A stretch of DNA of 64,000 nucleotides from Bursaphelenchus xylophilus (GCA_904066235.2 CAJFCV020000002.1:8680001-8744000); one strand, 5' to 3'; shown: positions 24,637-36,387, counted from the stretch's first letter. Notes: generated by a model not told the origin, from the letters alone. Numbers and translations: made by a program.

Positions 24637-26070
24637 CTACTCCTTTTTGATGGCTTTGGCGCCAAGTAGACGATGTTTCAGCCGATCGTAGAGCTTGATC
24701 CATTCGTCGACTCGTCGGCCAAAACGACGATACGCATCGGCGGTCAAGCTGGCCGTAGCTGCCGTCAGGTGATAGAGATGACGAAGTAGATGTACTGTGA
24801 AGTAGAAGAGGTCTACCGTAATTCGCCACAGAAGATTCTGGAGCAATTTTCAATTATCCTTCATCCTAATTTCTCAATATTTTCATAGAGCAATACCCCT
24901 ACCATAATTAAAGAAAAACTTACAAAGAATTTGAAAACAGCGGCTGAACGGACAATCTGACCGGCAGCTGAAGGCAAAGACTCCACCTTCTCCACCCATC
25001 CAGCTTGATTCCACACTCCAACGCCTCGGCTTTCGGCTACTTTCTCGGATGTCAGCAGCTTCGTAACTAGTCTCGAATATGCCGAGTTGGACTGAAGAGC
25101 ATCATAATGTGTCTTATGGTCTAGAGTATAGACTCTTGCATATCCCTTCCGGACCAAGTCGACGTTTAGGTTTGTAAGACCGAGGATATTCTGAAACATC
25201 CACAATAATTACCTACTATAACATAAAATCGAGCATAAACGTTTGGAAATACCCACCTTTTTGACAGTCACATCACAATCGAAAGAGTTGGGATCGCCGG
25301 CAGATGGCTTAATCGGTTGGAAGAAAACTTTTCTATCCTTCAGCTTCAAATCCTTATTCAAATATGTTACTCCAGCAGGCGAGACATCCAAAGCGGCCAA
25401 ACGCAGGCGTAAAAGGTCTTGCTGAAATTATTTCCCAATTACATACATCATGTCCCACCTAAAACATTAAAACAAAAAAACTAAAACCTTACATTTTGTT
25501 TCTTTGGACGCAGAAATCTTGGAAGTCCTATCACCGGTTGATGCTCGACCTTAAAAACACCATTGCTATCGACTTGTCGAATAAATCCCTTTAGCTGCAT
25601 TTCTTTGCGAATGAACGCTTCGGGAATTTCGTTGACATTCCGGAGTGAGGTGAAAAGCTTTGATCGGCGGATAAACAAATATGCACCAAGTACTCCACAG
25701 CCAACGATGGCACCCTAAAAAAGAATAATAAACGAAATGTTAGGTTGCCAAAAAGTTTTAAAACGATAAACTAGCAACTCTTCTTGAAAAATTGTTCGGG
25801 CGACATCTGACAACTGGTGTAACATCTTTTATCAAAGACATCTTAAATTTAAGTGAATTTCAGACATCAAACCAAGAAAATAATATCCAAGAAAGCCTTC
25901 ACTCCTTCCCCACCCCTGTACACTCAATATTTCTTTTACTCCTTCTTCGTTGGTACCTAAACCCAGAATAACAAGAAGCGAAAACAACTTACTCTGAGGG
26001 CCATCACCTGGTAAGGCGAAACGGGCTCATTGACTTTCACCTGGACTGGTGGCGCTGGACTGTCGGTCAT
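24637..26070 (-). CDS. C3orf33-like membrane-anchored SNase-fold protein
   Basis: Five exons on the minus strand, all split in phase 0, join to 310 residues: 26070-25993, 25714-25493, 25421-25257, 25190-24924, 24837-24637. A membrane segment (GAIVGCGVLGAYLFI, about residues 27-41) is followed by RNVNEIPEAFIRKEMQLKG and then a beta-rich region (FKVEHQPVIGLPRFLRP, LLRLRLAALDVSPAG). The region LVRKGYARVYTLDHKTHY and the segment ending ESRGVGVWNQAGWVE resemble the staphylococcal-nuclease-like part of human C3orf33. The C-terminus has an amphipathic, aromatic-rich stretch (NLLWRITVDLFYFTVHLL) and a basic end. The order of membrane anchor, SNase-like region and basic tail matches C3orf33, a poorly characterised protein. 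I see no nuclease catalytic triad. The AAA|gt-type donors and TTTCAG acceptors are all consistent. Confidence 0.75.
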
Positions 26071-26914
26071 TCTGCTTTACATGGAAAACATTAACCAAGC
26101 CACTGAAATAAATCGGTAAGAACGTACGTATTGAAGAACAAAATCAAAAGAATCTCGAGAGAATCGACAAAATTACACTGGAATAATGCAACCATAAGTC
26201 GCTAAATTTCGATTTTCCTCAAAATCCCAAAAACATGTTTGTTCTTCCGACAACTTCAAACGAAACAACAAAACAATGCAAAAACCTTATCTTATCCATT
26301 AAAAATCACGCAGAAATAGAAGAAACCTGATGGAAAAAAGTAAAAAACGTTCAGCTCTTGGCAAAGGTAGTTATTTCCGGCCCAAGGATAACGTGAAAGG
26401 TCAGTTTCATTTGTTTTCCGAAACAACGCAAAAACATTTTCTTGTCCTTTCGGAAATTTTTATTTTCGTCCAAAAAACCCGTCAATTCGATTGGATTTCC
26501 TCATTTCTATCGACGGATTTTTGTTCAATCGGTGAGACCTTTCGGCCATGGCTGAATAGTGACGTTCTACATGAGATCGAAAGTAAGGATTTAGGAATAC
26601 CGAGAGATTTTTATGCGTCACAGTGACAGATTTTTCGAACCCGTGCGAAACTGTGTCGAACTTTTTTTGGAAGCGTTCGAACAAAGATTTGCGTCAAACA
26701 GCCCATTGCAATTACATTTTAGGTGACTTTGATCAATTATAGTTTTGCGTTTTGATTGTTTGAACTGTAATAAGAGAAGAATTTATATTCAACATGCTCC
26801 ACTATGTTCTTGTTAGAAATTTAGTTGTTATGAAGGGGAGCCTTCAGATTTCGATGGAATCTAATGGTCCATGGATTCTGAGGTCCTTGTACAAGCCTTA
26901 CGTCCTGTGTAGGC

Positions 26915-27109
26915 TTAATGATAAGGCACAAAACAGAGATTATCATCCTTTAAATTAAGGAGCTCCTTTGCCAACTTTAATGCAGAAAAATCCATTTTTC
27001 TGTCATCTTCCGGCGATTCCCAATCTCTGCAGCACTTCTGACGTTTATTCACCCTTTTGCGGTCACATATAGGACACGCAATTGTGCTGTGTATCCGACA
27101 TATCAACAC
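26915..27109 (-). CDS. possible small Cys-rich (zinc-finger-like) exon
   Basis: A 64-codon open frame contains CRIHSTIACPICDRKR followed by KCCRDW, so it has two Cys pairs that could bind a metal, and then a charged helix (ALKLAKELLNLKDD). The frame ends in a natural stop. An overlapping frame upstream (27063-27248, minus) has its own Cys/His residues, but the two cannot be joined without a frameshift or an unseen intron. It may be a real small gene, an exon, or a remnant. I cannot assign a function. Confidence 0.25.
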   Translation of the reverse strand: MLICRIHSTIACPICDRKRVNKRQKCCRDWESPEDDRKMDFSALKLAKELLNLKDDNLCFVPYH

Positions 27110-27510
27110 ATTTGTGGTCTCTCAAACGACTTTTGGCGCTCCACCACTTTCTTTCTGCGAGAGAGGCTGCGCTTTTCGCAGGGCGAAGGGAGAACAGAGA
27201 GGGCTTAGGCTTAGTGCGAGTAGGCTTAGCGTCCGCTTTTCCCTTCATTTTGTGGGGGGTAGAGTGTAAGGCGGGTGGTTTATAAATGTATAGAATACTG
27301 GCAGTTATGTTGAGAACGAGAATAATTTATATTCTAGTAGGTTTGGCGGTCGGAAATACAATCCTAGGCTTGTAGAAGAGATTGATAGCTAAAATTTTGG
27401 TTTTATAAACCTATTATGAACTCTTTTTCTTATTGAAATACCCTGTTTAATATAGATATTCGCGTTTATTTTTATTTGAAAATTTATTTAACTACAACAA
27501 GAATGTCGCA

Positions 27511-27517
27511 ATTTCAG
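27511..27517 (+). other. acceptor abutting the start codon of paralog 1
   Basis: ATTTCAG directly followed by the ATG at 27518. The same arrangement is found at 31134 and 34123, so all three paralogs would have no 5' UTR apart from a trans-spliced leader. Confidence 0.5.
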
Positions 27518-30151
27518 ATGAAACCGATCAAAATCGAGCCGCAGGACGCCCAAGAGGTCACCGAAGTCACTCAAAGCGAGAAAAAACGGCGCGGACATTA
27601 CACAGTCCTAGATGACTTGGAATTGATCCGATATTTTTTGGAGAAGCATCGAGCCGGCGATGTCGAAGCTCAACGAAAACAAAGCCGAAAGTTGTGGGAG
27701 CCATTGATAGAGGAGAAAAAGTGGACTAGGCAGCCAAGTGCCGTCGAATCACAGTGAGTTTAGCCGTCGTTTATAATGTTTTTTTCAGCTTCCGTAAGAA
27801 TGTAATCAAAAAGTTGTTCGACTTTGATCTTCCCGCAGAAGATGTGTTTCTATTGGCCTATCATTTTGACGTTGCAATGGGATCAGTGGAAAAGGCTTCG
27901 TAAGTTAATTGAAGTTATATTACACTTGATGTTTGTCTTGATTTTTGGTGTTAACATGAGATCTCTTTAGGTTAGAAGCAAGATACAACTGTAGAATAGA
28001 GACAAACAGCTTCGGTGTGTTCTGTGGAGCTTTTGGTAAGAATGGAGAGCCTTTGCATCAGAATGGATTACAAGATAAAGGCGTTTCTTCGGAGATTAAG
28101 GGGGCCCCGGTGAGAAGAAGACGACCAAAACCGGATTTGGACAGGTGGGAAATCGCTTTATCACAATTAAAAGACGATAGTTGGTGATTAACGATTTTAT
28201 TTTTAAATTTCAGCTCAGTACAAATCACAGCCAAACGTCCCAGACCCGAAAATACATCGGATATTGTGAGTGTAGTCTCAATTCCGGAAATTAAAGTCGA
28301 AGAAGGTGCCGAAGGAACCTCAAAGAATGCGACGACAGAAGAAATTTTTGCGTAAGCGATTAATTTTGAGATTTTTTGAGCAAAAATTGATGTTTTTGGT
28401 TATTTATTTTTTAAATTTCAGCAGTATAAAGGACGTTTTGGACCGGATAAATCTTGATACGCAACCTCTTGATCGCTCAGGTCCTATGAAAACTCCAATT
28501 GGTGGATCATCAGTTTATGAAAGAACAAAACGAGCGTTGAATGATCGACTTGTAGCTGTTGTTAATGGAAGGTTGCAGCCGGGAATGTTGGATGATCTGC
28601 CAATCTTTCAGAAGGCTAAAGGATGCAGTGGGATGATAAAAATGGTAAATTTTAAAAAAATTTTTTTCGAACTCGCACGCGGAGTTGGACTATTGGGGAA
28701 AAGTACGATGGGAAACCGAAAGGTGTTATGTGCACTGTGCAATCGCAATTTCCTCTTCCTGATTGCACCGTGCGAGCGGAATTGGGACGAAACCGAAAAG
28801 TATTATTTTTCTTCGGTGCAAGTGTCGAAAGTAGGATAATCGAAGGCGCTGATTTCGAAAATGACATTCATTTTTTTGATAGTTACGTTTTTCCTTAAGT
28901 AGTACTGTAAAGTAGTAATTTTTTGATTTTTTTTCATAAATACTTGATTTGGGGGGTTTAGATGGTGATGATTTCGAAAATCTTATTCATTTGTTCTGAT
29001 TTGGAAGCATCAACATCGAAAACCCCCAAATCGAATATTCATGATAAAAATTTTAAAAAAGTACTACTTTACAGTACTACTTAAGGAAAAAAGTAACTAT
29101 CAAAAAAATGAATGTCATTTTTGAAATCACCACACTCGATTACCCTAATTTCGACACTTGCATCGAAGAAAAATAATACTTTTCGATTTCCCCAATCGTC
29201 CGTTCCGCTCGCACGGTGCAAGTTAGGGGAAATTGCGATTGCACAGTGCAAAGAAAGTCTCTTCTTTGAAATTTGTAAATTATTTTTTATTTTTAGCTCA
29301 CAGAAATCTTGACGACAGTAATCACCGGGTCCGAGGATGATCTAAAAAACTTTGACAAGACGCATGGCCTATCCAGCAGTAGTCCGAGGAAATCCCCGGT
29401 TACTTCAACTCCATTGCGAAGACCCAAGAGTGCGATGCGACAATTGGATGAATTGTTTGATGTGGAACGCCCCGGAATCAATGTTGACGGACTTTTTGTG
29501 GATCTGAGGAGTGAAAATGGCCAGGAGCGTCAAGATAAAATAACTCTGAATGATATGAAGGTGAGATTTTGGGTTTTTTTGGGGATAATGGGATTAATTT
29601 TTATTTTTGAAACTTTTATAATCTAAATTTTTGAATTTTTTTTCAGAATGCTCAAGAAGTGTCTCTAAATGCTTCTGCGGAGGAGGTTCGGATGAATGTT
29701 TCAACGGATTTGAATGATCTTGTCATTGATGAAGGACCTGAAGCTATGGAAACAGCTGCAGCAGCTCCAGTTGAAGAAAACGACAATCCTCATCCGAAGG
29801 ATTCTGAGAAAAAGTCAGTGGATGAATCGAAAAGCCGCCGGGAAATAACTTTTGATAACGAAGACTTGTTCGTTTCTATGGAGTTGGAAGAAACTCGGTT
29901 TTCATTGGACCCGACAAGCCTGGATAATAATGGTAAGTTTTTACTGGTTTTTTGAATCGATTTTGATGTGTAAGACTTGTAAAAATTGTGAAAATTTTTT
30001 TGATGATTTTTTAGAAATTCTCTTAATTTTTTTTATTGTTTAAGCTCTTGTCCGAGCGCCAACTTCCAATGCCCAAAGACCCCCTGCGGAACTCCTTCTC
30101 CGGCTTCTCCATGGCATGTCAACCAAATCCAATTCCTCTCAAGTTCATTGA
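27518..30151 (+). CDS. SPK-like/Rap1-Myb-like domain protein, tandem paralog 1
   Basis: Eight exons join in phase to 512 residues: 27518-27753, 27789-27899, 27971-28144, 28214-28351, 28422-28644, 29297-29560, 29647-29932, 30045-30151. Residues about 27-115 form a helical module: HYTVLDDLELIRYFLEKH, then KLWEPLIEEKKWTRQPSAVE, FRKNVIKKLFDFDLP and LLAYHFDVAMG. This resembles both the nematode SPK domain and the Myb domain of Rap1, which starts with the same (Y/F)T-x2-DD pattern. A basic run (RRRRPKP) and an acidic linker follow, then a second shared module (SSVYERTKRALNDRL, PGMLDDLP, GC-x2-MIKM, ILTTVITGSEDDLKNFD). A nuclear, DNA-binding role is inference. The ATG directly abuts a TTTCAG acceptor. 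The last exon uses a weak GTTTAAG acceptor and is the least certain. A 520-base palindrome sits in the intron before 29297. Confidence 0.7.
28731..29250. repeat. long imperfect palindrome inside an intron
   Basis: The left end TGCACTGTGCAATCGCAATT and the right end AATTGCGATTGCACAGTGCA are reverse complements. Matching continues inward through blocks such as AAGTATTATTTTTC, ATGACATTCATTTTTTTGAT and AAGTAGTACTGTAAAGTAGT, leaving a loop of roughly 70 bases near 28945-29015. It would fold into a hairpin of about 200 base pairs in the pre-mRNA. No coding capacity; miniature-transposon style. Confidence 0.75.
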
Positions 30152-31133
30152 CGTCTGTTCTACATTCATAGCTCTGTATATATTCAAAGTTTCCAACTCT
30201 GACCTCATGATTTGATTTTACATGCATCGAAAGACGTATCATTCTCATACTGTATTCCGTACAATAGATAAACGTATTAAGGCTAATACTGGTTGATTAT
30301 AATAAATTCATTTTTGCTACAAAATTGGGAATGAGTTGAATGTTGCGCGAAGACTTTTCGGAGGAGTGAAATTGAACTTTATACAGACAAATGGGACTAA
30401 GTATTAGGTTTCATTTTCTCGATCCTTACTCTGCCTAAATGATGGGCTATGAGCGAGATGTATTACTTGGAGGTCCTTGCAAGTTAAAATTTGCAGCGAG
30501 ACTGTTATAAAATTTACTCTCATACAACGAAACCCTTTTATAACCCTCAATTTTTTCGCTCCCTTGCGATTCTTGGTGCCGAGGGTTTACTGTAGCTTTT
30601 TCGAGAGTGGATTGAAGCGTGAATGCGAAAATTAAAGTAAAATCTGCCGCTTTAATAAACACCTCGAAGACCGTTTTGTCTAACCTTTATGTAAATATAA
30701 ACCTTTCATCTCTGCCAACTTTTTGCCTTGACTTCGACATTTTCTCTTAACTTGTATGCCCGGCAAAAGTGAGCTATTCTTTTCTAATTCTGCAACATTG
30801 GGCTTATCGGCGGACAACTTTCATCTTCTGTATCCCTTGGATTACCGCGAGCGCAGTATAATTTTACTGTGGTATCAGCTATTGATTTCTCTGCAACCTT
30901 CCATGGCGTTCATTTTTAGCGCAGAAAAACGTATGAACTGTACTTGCCGAGTATAAGCTTAAAATTTGTGCAGTCAATCTTCGGTTTAGCTCTATTATTA
31001 GGACGAGCAAACCTAGCAGGGGCTTTTGTTTAATTTTTTGATGAATTGATCATCATATTGGAACTTATAACTCAGCCTTGCGTATTGTACTCTCTATTTT
31101 TTTCCGATCCTGTTTTACGAATACCAATTTTAG

Positions 31134-33236
31134 ATGGCCGGAGTAGAGAACGCAAAAACGAAGAAAATCTATGCCCCGGAGGTGGATAAGACCCGCTATC
31201 GGCGGTACACGGTGAAGGAGGACATGATGATGATAAAGTTTTTTATAAAAGAGTATAAAGCTGGTAACCCGGCGGCCCAAGTCAGACAGAGCTTACGGTT
31301 ATGGGATCTGTTTGTCAGGGAAAAGAACTGGGACCGATTGTCGGTGGCTGTGGAGTCTCAGTGAGTTTTTTATTTACATTGATCCCATGATTAGTTTGGA
31401 TGACAGTTCTCCATTATTAATCGAAAAATTTCAGTTTCCGAAAGCGAATTCTCAAAAAGTTGTTCAAGTTTGATATAAAAGCCAAAGATATGTTTCTTAT
31501 TGCGCGTCAGTTTGAGCTCACGTTGACTGACGGCCAGAAAAAATCGTAAGTTTATTTTTTTTTTTTTTATATATATATATGAAATGTACAACAAGTTTGA
31601 TTATTTTCTTTATAATAATTTTCAGACTGGAGGAAAGGTTCAACTGCAAAATAAAAACGAATGAGGCTGGAGTGCTCCTTGAGGCCTATGACTGTAAGAG
31701 TGGCAAACCGTTGCATATACGGAAAGTACGCCTTCCACAAGTTGAAGAGCCAAGAGAACCGACTGTGGAGCCGAATCCGCCCCGGGAATCAAGAGAGTCA
31801 TCAGTTTCGTCAAGAAGAAGAAAAAAAGAGGCATCCCTGGATCAAAGGTAACAAAGATTGTTGAATAAACTGGCTCTAGAGGCGGCAATCATATGTTTTG
31901 TTAGTATATATTACAATCCCTTACGTAATGCTTTCAGTCCTGCCGCAACTAATCCAAAGCGCCCAAGACTTGATGATTATGACAATGCCCAGACCTATGC
32001 TCCTCCTTCTGAACATGGCGAGGAAGAACCTAACCAAACAACTCGGGAGATGACACCAGGAAGTCTGGCGGAGTAAGTTTTTTCTTCTGACTTATCACTA
32101 CAATTTGCTCATTATTTTAATTCAAAATTTCTTCAGAAGTTTCGCCGCAGCTGATGAGAATTCTGATGACGAATTTCCGGTCCCAAGATATCTTCCAATT
32201 CGTCCAGCAGTAGCTCAGAGAGCTCAGATTGACGAGTCATCGGTGTACGAGCGTGTCAGAAGGTCTCTTCAGCACCGACTAGAAGCAATCTTTGACGGAA
32301 ATCTAGCGCCAGAAATGCTGGATGACATGCCGTTGTTTCAGGAAGCTGAAGGGTGCACCGAGATGATTCAAATGGTAAGGATTGAGTTTTATCATTTTTT
32401 TTGTATTTCCTCTGTTTTTCGTATCTTATTTTAATATTATTTCGAAAACTTATGGGTTCTATTTTTAGCTCAAACAAATTACGATGACGATTTTCAATGG
32501 GTCTGAAGAGGACGTGGACAACTTTGATGAGAGATTTGGAGCTCTGCAGATTGAGCCAGCCTCTCCTCAAATGACTTCCACTCCATTAAACAGGGATCGG
32601 ACCTCCATGAGACATTTTCTCAATGATGTTACGGTAAGTACTGTTTCAAATTGACATATCACTTCTAATAAAGACTTGAAGGTGATCTTTAAGCCTTGAA
32701 AAAAAATTTATGCATAAAATTTTCTAATCTTTCAGAATGATGCCGATGCAACTCTCCGTATGACTTCCCCTGTCCATGCTCATCGTTTGCCGGAAGATTT
32801 CGACCAAGACGAACATCGAAATATTGTTAACGATGATATTAATCGGACCGCTGAGCCACAAGAATTTATGGAAAAGAGTCCAGGGCCACAAGAATCTCCG
32901 GAAAACAATCAAACAGTTGAGATGCAAGAATTCGAGGAATATTTAGAAAAAAATCAAGAATTAGAGCCACAGGAGTTTGAGAAAAATAATTCTGCAATTG
33001 AGCCGCAACAATTTCAAGAACAAGTCATTGTCGGAGAACCTGCATCAAATTTGGGTATATCTCATCAACCTTTGCAAAAGACTTTGCCTACAACACCCAT
33101 TGAGAACAGAATCCCTGAAGTGGATTCTTCAAGCAGAACAGACGTCGGCCTTTCCAGGGCTCACCTTAGCTTTCCACGGCCAGCTGAAGATCAAGTCCTT
33201 GAGTTCCTGAGGAGAATGGCGCGGAAGACCAAGTAG
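31134..33236 (+). CDS. SPK-like/Rap1-Myb-like domain protein, tandem paralog 2
   Basis: Seven exons join in phase to 532 residues: 31134-31360, 31435-31545, 31626-31847, 31938-32072, 32137-32374, 32469-32633, 32736-33236. The N-terminal module reads RRYTVKEDMMMIKFFIKEY, LWDLFVREKNWDRLSVAVE, FRKRILKKLFKFDIK and then LEERFNCKIKTNEAG with GKPLHI, the part most like the end of an SPK domain. The second module repeats SSVYERVRRSLQHRL, PEMLDDMPLFQEAEGC and ITMTIFNGSEEDVDNFD. The last exon carries degenerate repeats built on PQEF or MQEF (residues about 405-450) and ends in a helical EDQVLEFLRRMARKTK. Intron positions and phases match those of the two neighbours. The ATG directly follows a TTTTAG acceptor. 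An AATAAA lies near 33355. Confidence 0.78.
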
Positions 33237-33496
33237 GATTCGTTGATAGTTGTTTAATTTCGGAAATTTCATTACATATAAATGAGTCACACTTCTATTA
33301 CACTCCATCTCGTATCTCCTGATTGTTTAGACTTGTTAATTAGAAAAGTTTAATAATAAATTTATCGATTGGTATCATAAATTTTGTTCAAATATATACA
33401 TAGTATATATTAATGACACTCTAACCAGGGCGTCCCAGACAATCAGTTTTGTCCTTGATAACCAAACAACTTCGTTTGAACCTCGCTTTTACGACT

Positions 33497-33668
33497 TGGA
33501 AGACGAAATGTCACAAAATTTTTGCGGTCTCTCATGGTAAGAATAATTTTACAGTAATTCAAAATAATCAAAAATATATAAAATACGGTTTCAAAGGTCA
33601 ATTTTATTTCTACTTTGTTTTGCAAGGCGTGAGGAACAACAAATTCTGTGACTTTTTGTCTTCCAATC
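33497..33668. repeat. inverted-repeat element between paralogs 2 and 3
   Basis: TTGGAAGACGAAATGTCACA at the left is mirrored by TGTGACTTTTTGTCTTCCAA at the right, with about 120 bases between them. Non-coding. Confidence 0.55.
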
Positions 33669-34122
33669 CGTAAGAGCAAAGAGCAAAACTGAAAATTTAA
33701 ATTTGCCGTGGTTTTTTAAAAAGAGCTCATTTTAAGAAGCTATTTTAAAATAGTACTGTAACAAAATCAAATTCTTGACTTCTGCAGGCTTTTTTGATGA
33801 TTTCGGCCGTTTACAATATATGTATTTAATAATAGTTGCAAGGGACATGAAAGTCACTAAACGTTGCCGACTTTTTTCTGTATCATGTATGAGCTGTTAC
33901 GCAAACAAGTTTTTATTTTCTGCGCAAACGTGAATGACAGAATTATTTTGTTGAAAATTTTCTGCACACTTTTTGAGAAACAGTATCAGCCTCATGTTCA
34001 TATTTAAGAGAGTATTGAACTGGCACAAACTTCGTATGATTTTATACTTCGCGTTTATGTTAAATAAACTCTACTTTCCTTGTAAACATCAATAGTTTAC
34101 TCGAGTATTTATACGATTTCAG

Positions 34123-36387
34123 ATGCCGAGAGTTAAGAAAAACCCAAACGCGGAGAGAAAAAGTCGGATGGTATACACGGAGAAGGACGATATGGAAATG
34201 GTCCAATACTTTTTGGAGCGGTATCGTGCTGGCGATCCTCTGGCTCATAAGAAGCAGCCTCGGAAGCTGTTTGAGCCTTACACTCAAGCCAAGGGATGGA
34301 AGCAAATGCCACTTGCCGTAGAGTCTCAGTAAGTTTACATTTTTGCACGGGGTTACGGTAAAATTGATGACTTTGTTTATGGTTCGTTTTTCAGTTTCCG
34401 CAGACGTGTGATTGGAAGGAAAATGTACGACATGAACCTGCCAGCTAACGATTTCTTCATTCTGGCCTATCATTTCAATCTCAACATCTCATCAGATCAA
34501 AAGAAATTGTAAGTAATTTTTGTGGCTTCACCTCAAGACTATCATCATTTTAATCTTGGATTTCAGGCTGGAAGATCGCTACGAATGCACTGTCAAGATA
34601 AACGAGCATGGAGAATTGGCCAGTGCTTACGACAAGAATGGAGAACCACTTCATCTGCGGGTGTTGGCCGATGGAGAGAGGCCTGAGGAAGCGGCCGAAC
34701 TTTGGGCACAGTCGATGGCGAGAAGGAGAAAACAAGGCGTTTCCAGACGTGCCAGGTAAAGGAATCAAATTGACTTTGACTAATACGGTCTCGATATATC
34801 TAATTTAATGTTTTTAGCGAATCCGATATTTCTTCAATTTGCTCTGGAGATGACAGTTCTGAAGGCGAAGAAGAGAACACTACCCTTCAACCGTCGGAAT
34901 CTACGACCGTAATCTATGACCATTTCCATACAGTATCTCCAAGCAAAGTCAAAGAGGAGCCTATGAGTGATCAGGAGATGACCGAAGAGTCTGACAGTCT
35001 CGTTGAACCAGTCGATATTAGTCGACCAAACTCTGGAGACTCGGCGAATGGAGCTTATCAAAATGGGGGTTCGTGTGTTGCAGAGGAATCAAATCGCTCA
35101 ACAAGAACTACTTTGAAAGAGCGATATGGAGCTGTAGTCAGAGGAGCTTTGCCCCCGGGAATGCTGGATGACCTGCCGATGCTGAAGGAATCAAAAGGAT
35201 GCAAGAAGATGATCCAGATGGTAAGAATTTTTGAGCAATATTTATTAGTCTTTATGGTGACAATATTAGTGTCGAATTTTTAGCTCAAAGACATCCTGAT
35301 TACGATCAACACTGGCACCGAAGAAGACTTGAAAAAGTTTGATCAGACACATGAGTTGGTCAAAAGTCGGGCGCCAGATTCCTCCAGGGTCATCTTAACA
35401 CCGCGGAGACATAGAAATTCCCAGAGACAAGCCGCTTCTGTGGCTCCACAGGATCTACCGAACAATGTTTCCAGAGAACAATTAATGGAGCCAGTGCCGG
35501 AGGATCTACCGAACAATGTTTCCAGAGAACAATTAATGGAGCCAGTGCCGGAATATGATGATCTACCGATTCAGAACGATATTGAGGTAAGATTTGGCAG
35601 TGCTCGAATCGGCTTGTCATTTTTTTTTAAAGTTTTACAGTAGAGGCCCTGATCCAGTGGCAAAAAACGTACCATTTTGCATCCGGGAAGTATTAAAAAT
35701 GTGGCAAAATGCTTCCCTCTCCAAGTGGAAAAACTCCGTTTTGAAGAGCGCGACTTTTACCTCACTAAAAGAGCGAGCGCGCTTTTGAAATCGGAGTCTT
35801 TCACTTGGAAATGGATGTATTTTGCCACATTTTTGATACTTCCTGGATGAAAAATGGTATGTTTTTTGCCGCTGGATCAGGTCCGCCACTGCATCAAGAT
35901 CAATTTTTAGAACAACGCAGAAACTTCTTATATGGGTTCAACAGAAGCCGCGGTTCCTGACTTCTTTCCGGATGAGGCTGCGTTGAGCGAGGAGCTCGTT
36001 CAAAACCCACCGAACCCGCATCAATACGATCAGGAGCTCCCTGCTGCCACTCCGAATTCAAGGGGCCCATATCATCGTCCGGAATGCCGTCAACTTTTCA
36101 ACAAGCCGAATGGGATTCAGAACATTCCAAATCAAGCGAATAGAGTGCCAACTCATGGTAAGTTCATGCTTCGTTTCATTGATTGTATACGCCGTTTCGT
36201 GTTATTTCCTTGCTTTATCAGTCATGAATTATCAGCCTACCGAAAGCCAGCCCTATCCACCAACGCCAAAGCGGGCTCTTTATTACACTCGACAAATAAT
36301 CCGGAAGTCCAACAGCTAGTCGACTCGTTCTATGCCTACGAAGAAATTTTGGCCAATTACTTTTGCCCTTCAATTCCTACCCAATAA
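34123..36387 (+). CDS. SPK-like/Rap1-Myb-like domain protein, tandem paralog 3
   Basis: Seven exons join in phase to about 537 residues: 34123-34328, 34395-34508, 34567-34755, 34818-35220, 35284-35586, 35911-36157, 36236-36387. The N-terminal module reads MVYTEKDDMEMVQYFLERY, LFEPYTQAKGWKQMPLAVE, FRRRVIGRKMYDMNLP, LAYHFNLN, then LEDRYECTVKINEHG and GEPLHLR. The linker is acidic. The second module has LKERYGAVVRGALPPGMLDD, GCKKMIQM and ILITINTGTEEDLKKFD. A 51-base direct duplication at about 35450-35551 repeats DLPNNVSREQLMEPVPE. Exons 3 and 4 of the sister genes appear merged here. The last exon is uncertain: an acceptor at 36221 gives a shorter end stopping at 36319, while that at 36235 gives a helical end like the other paralogs. 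A family A transposon fills the intron before 35911. Confidence 0.75.
35638..35891. mobile_element. miniature TA-flanked transposon, family A copy 5
   Basis: It starts CAGTAGAGGCCCTGATCC after TA and ends GGATCAGGTCCGCCACTG. It lies wholly within the intron between 35586 and 35911 of paralog 3. Confidence 0.82.

Larger units (their letters stand above)
26071..27517. other. intergenic region between divergent genes
   Basis: This holds the upstream regions of the C3orf33-like gene (minus) and the first SPK/Myb-like gene (plus). Apart from one weak minus-strand open frame (26915-27109) I see no gene. Around 27120-27260 there is a GC-richer patch. Confidence 0.35.
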
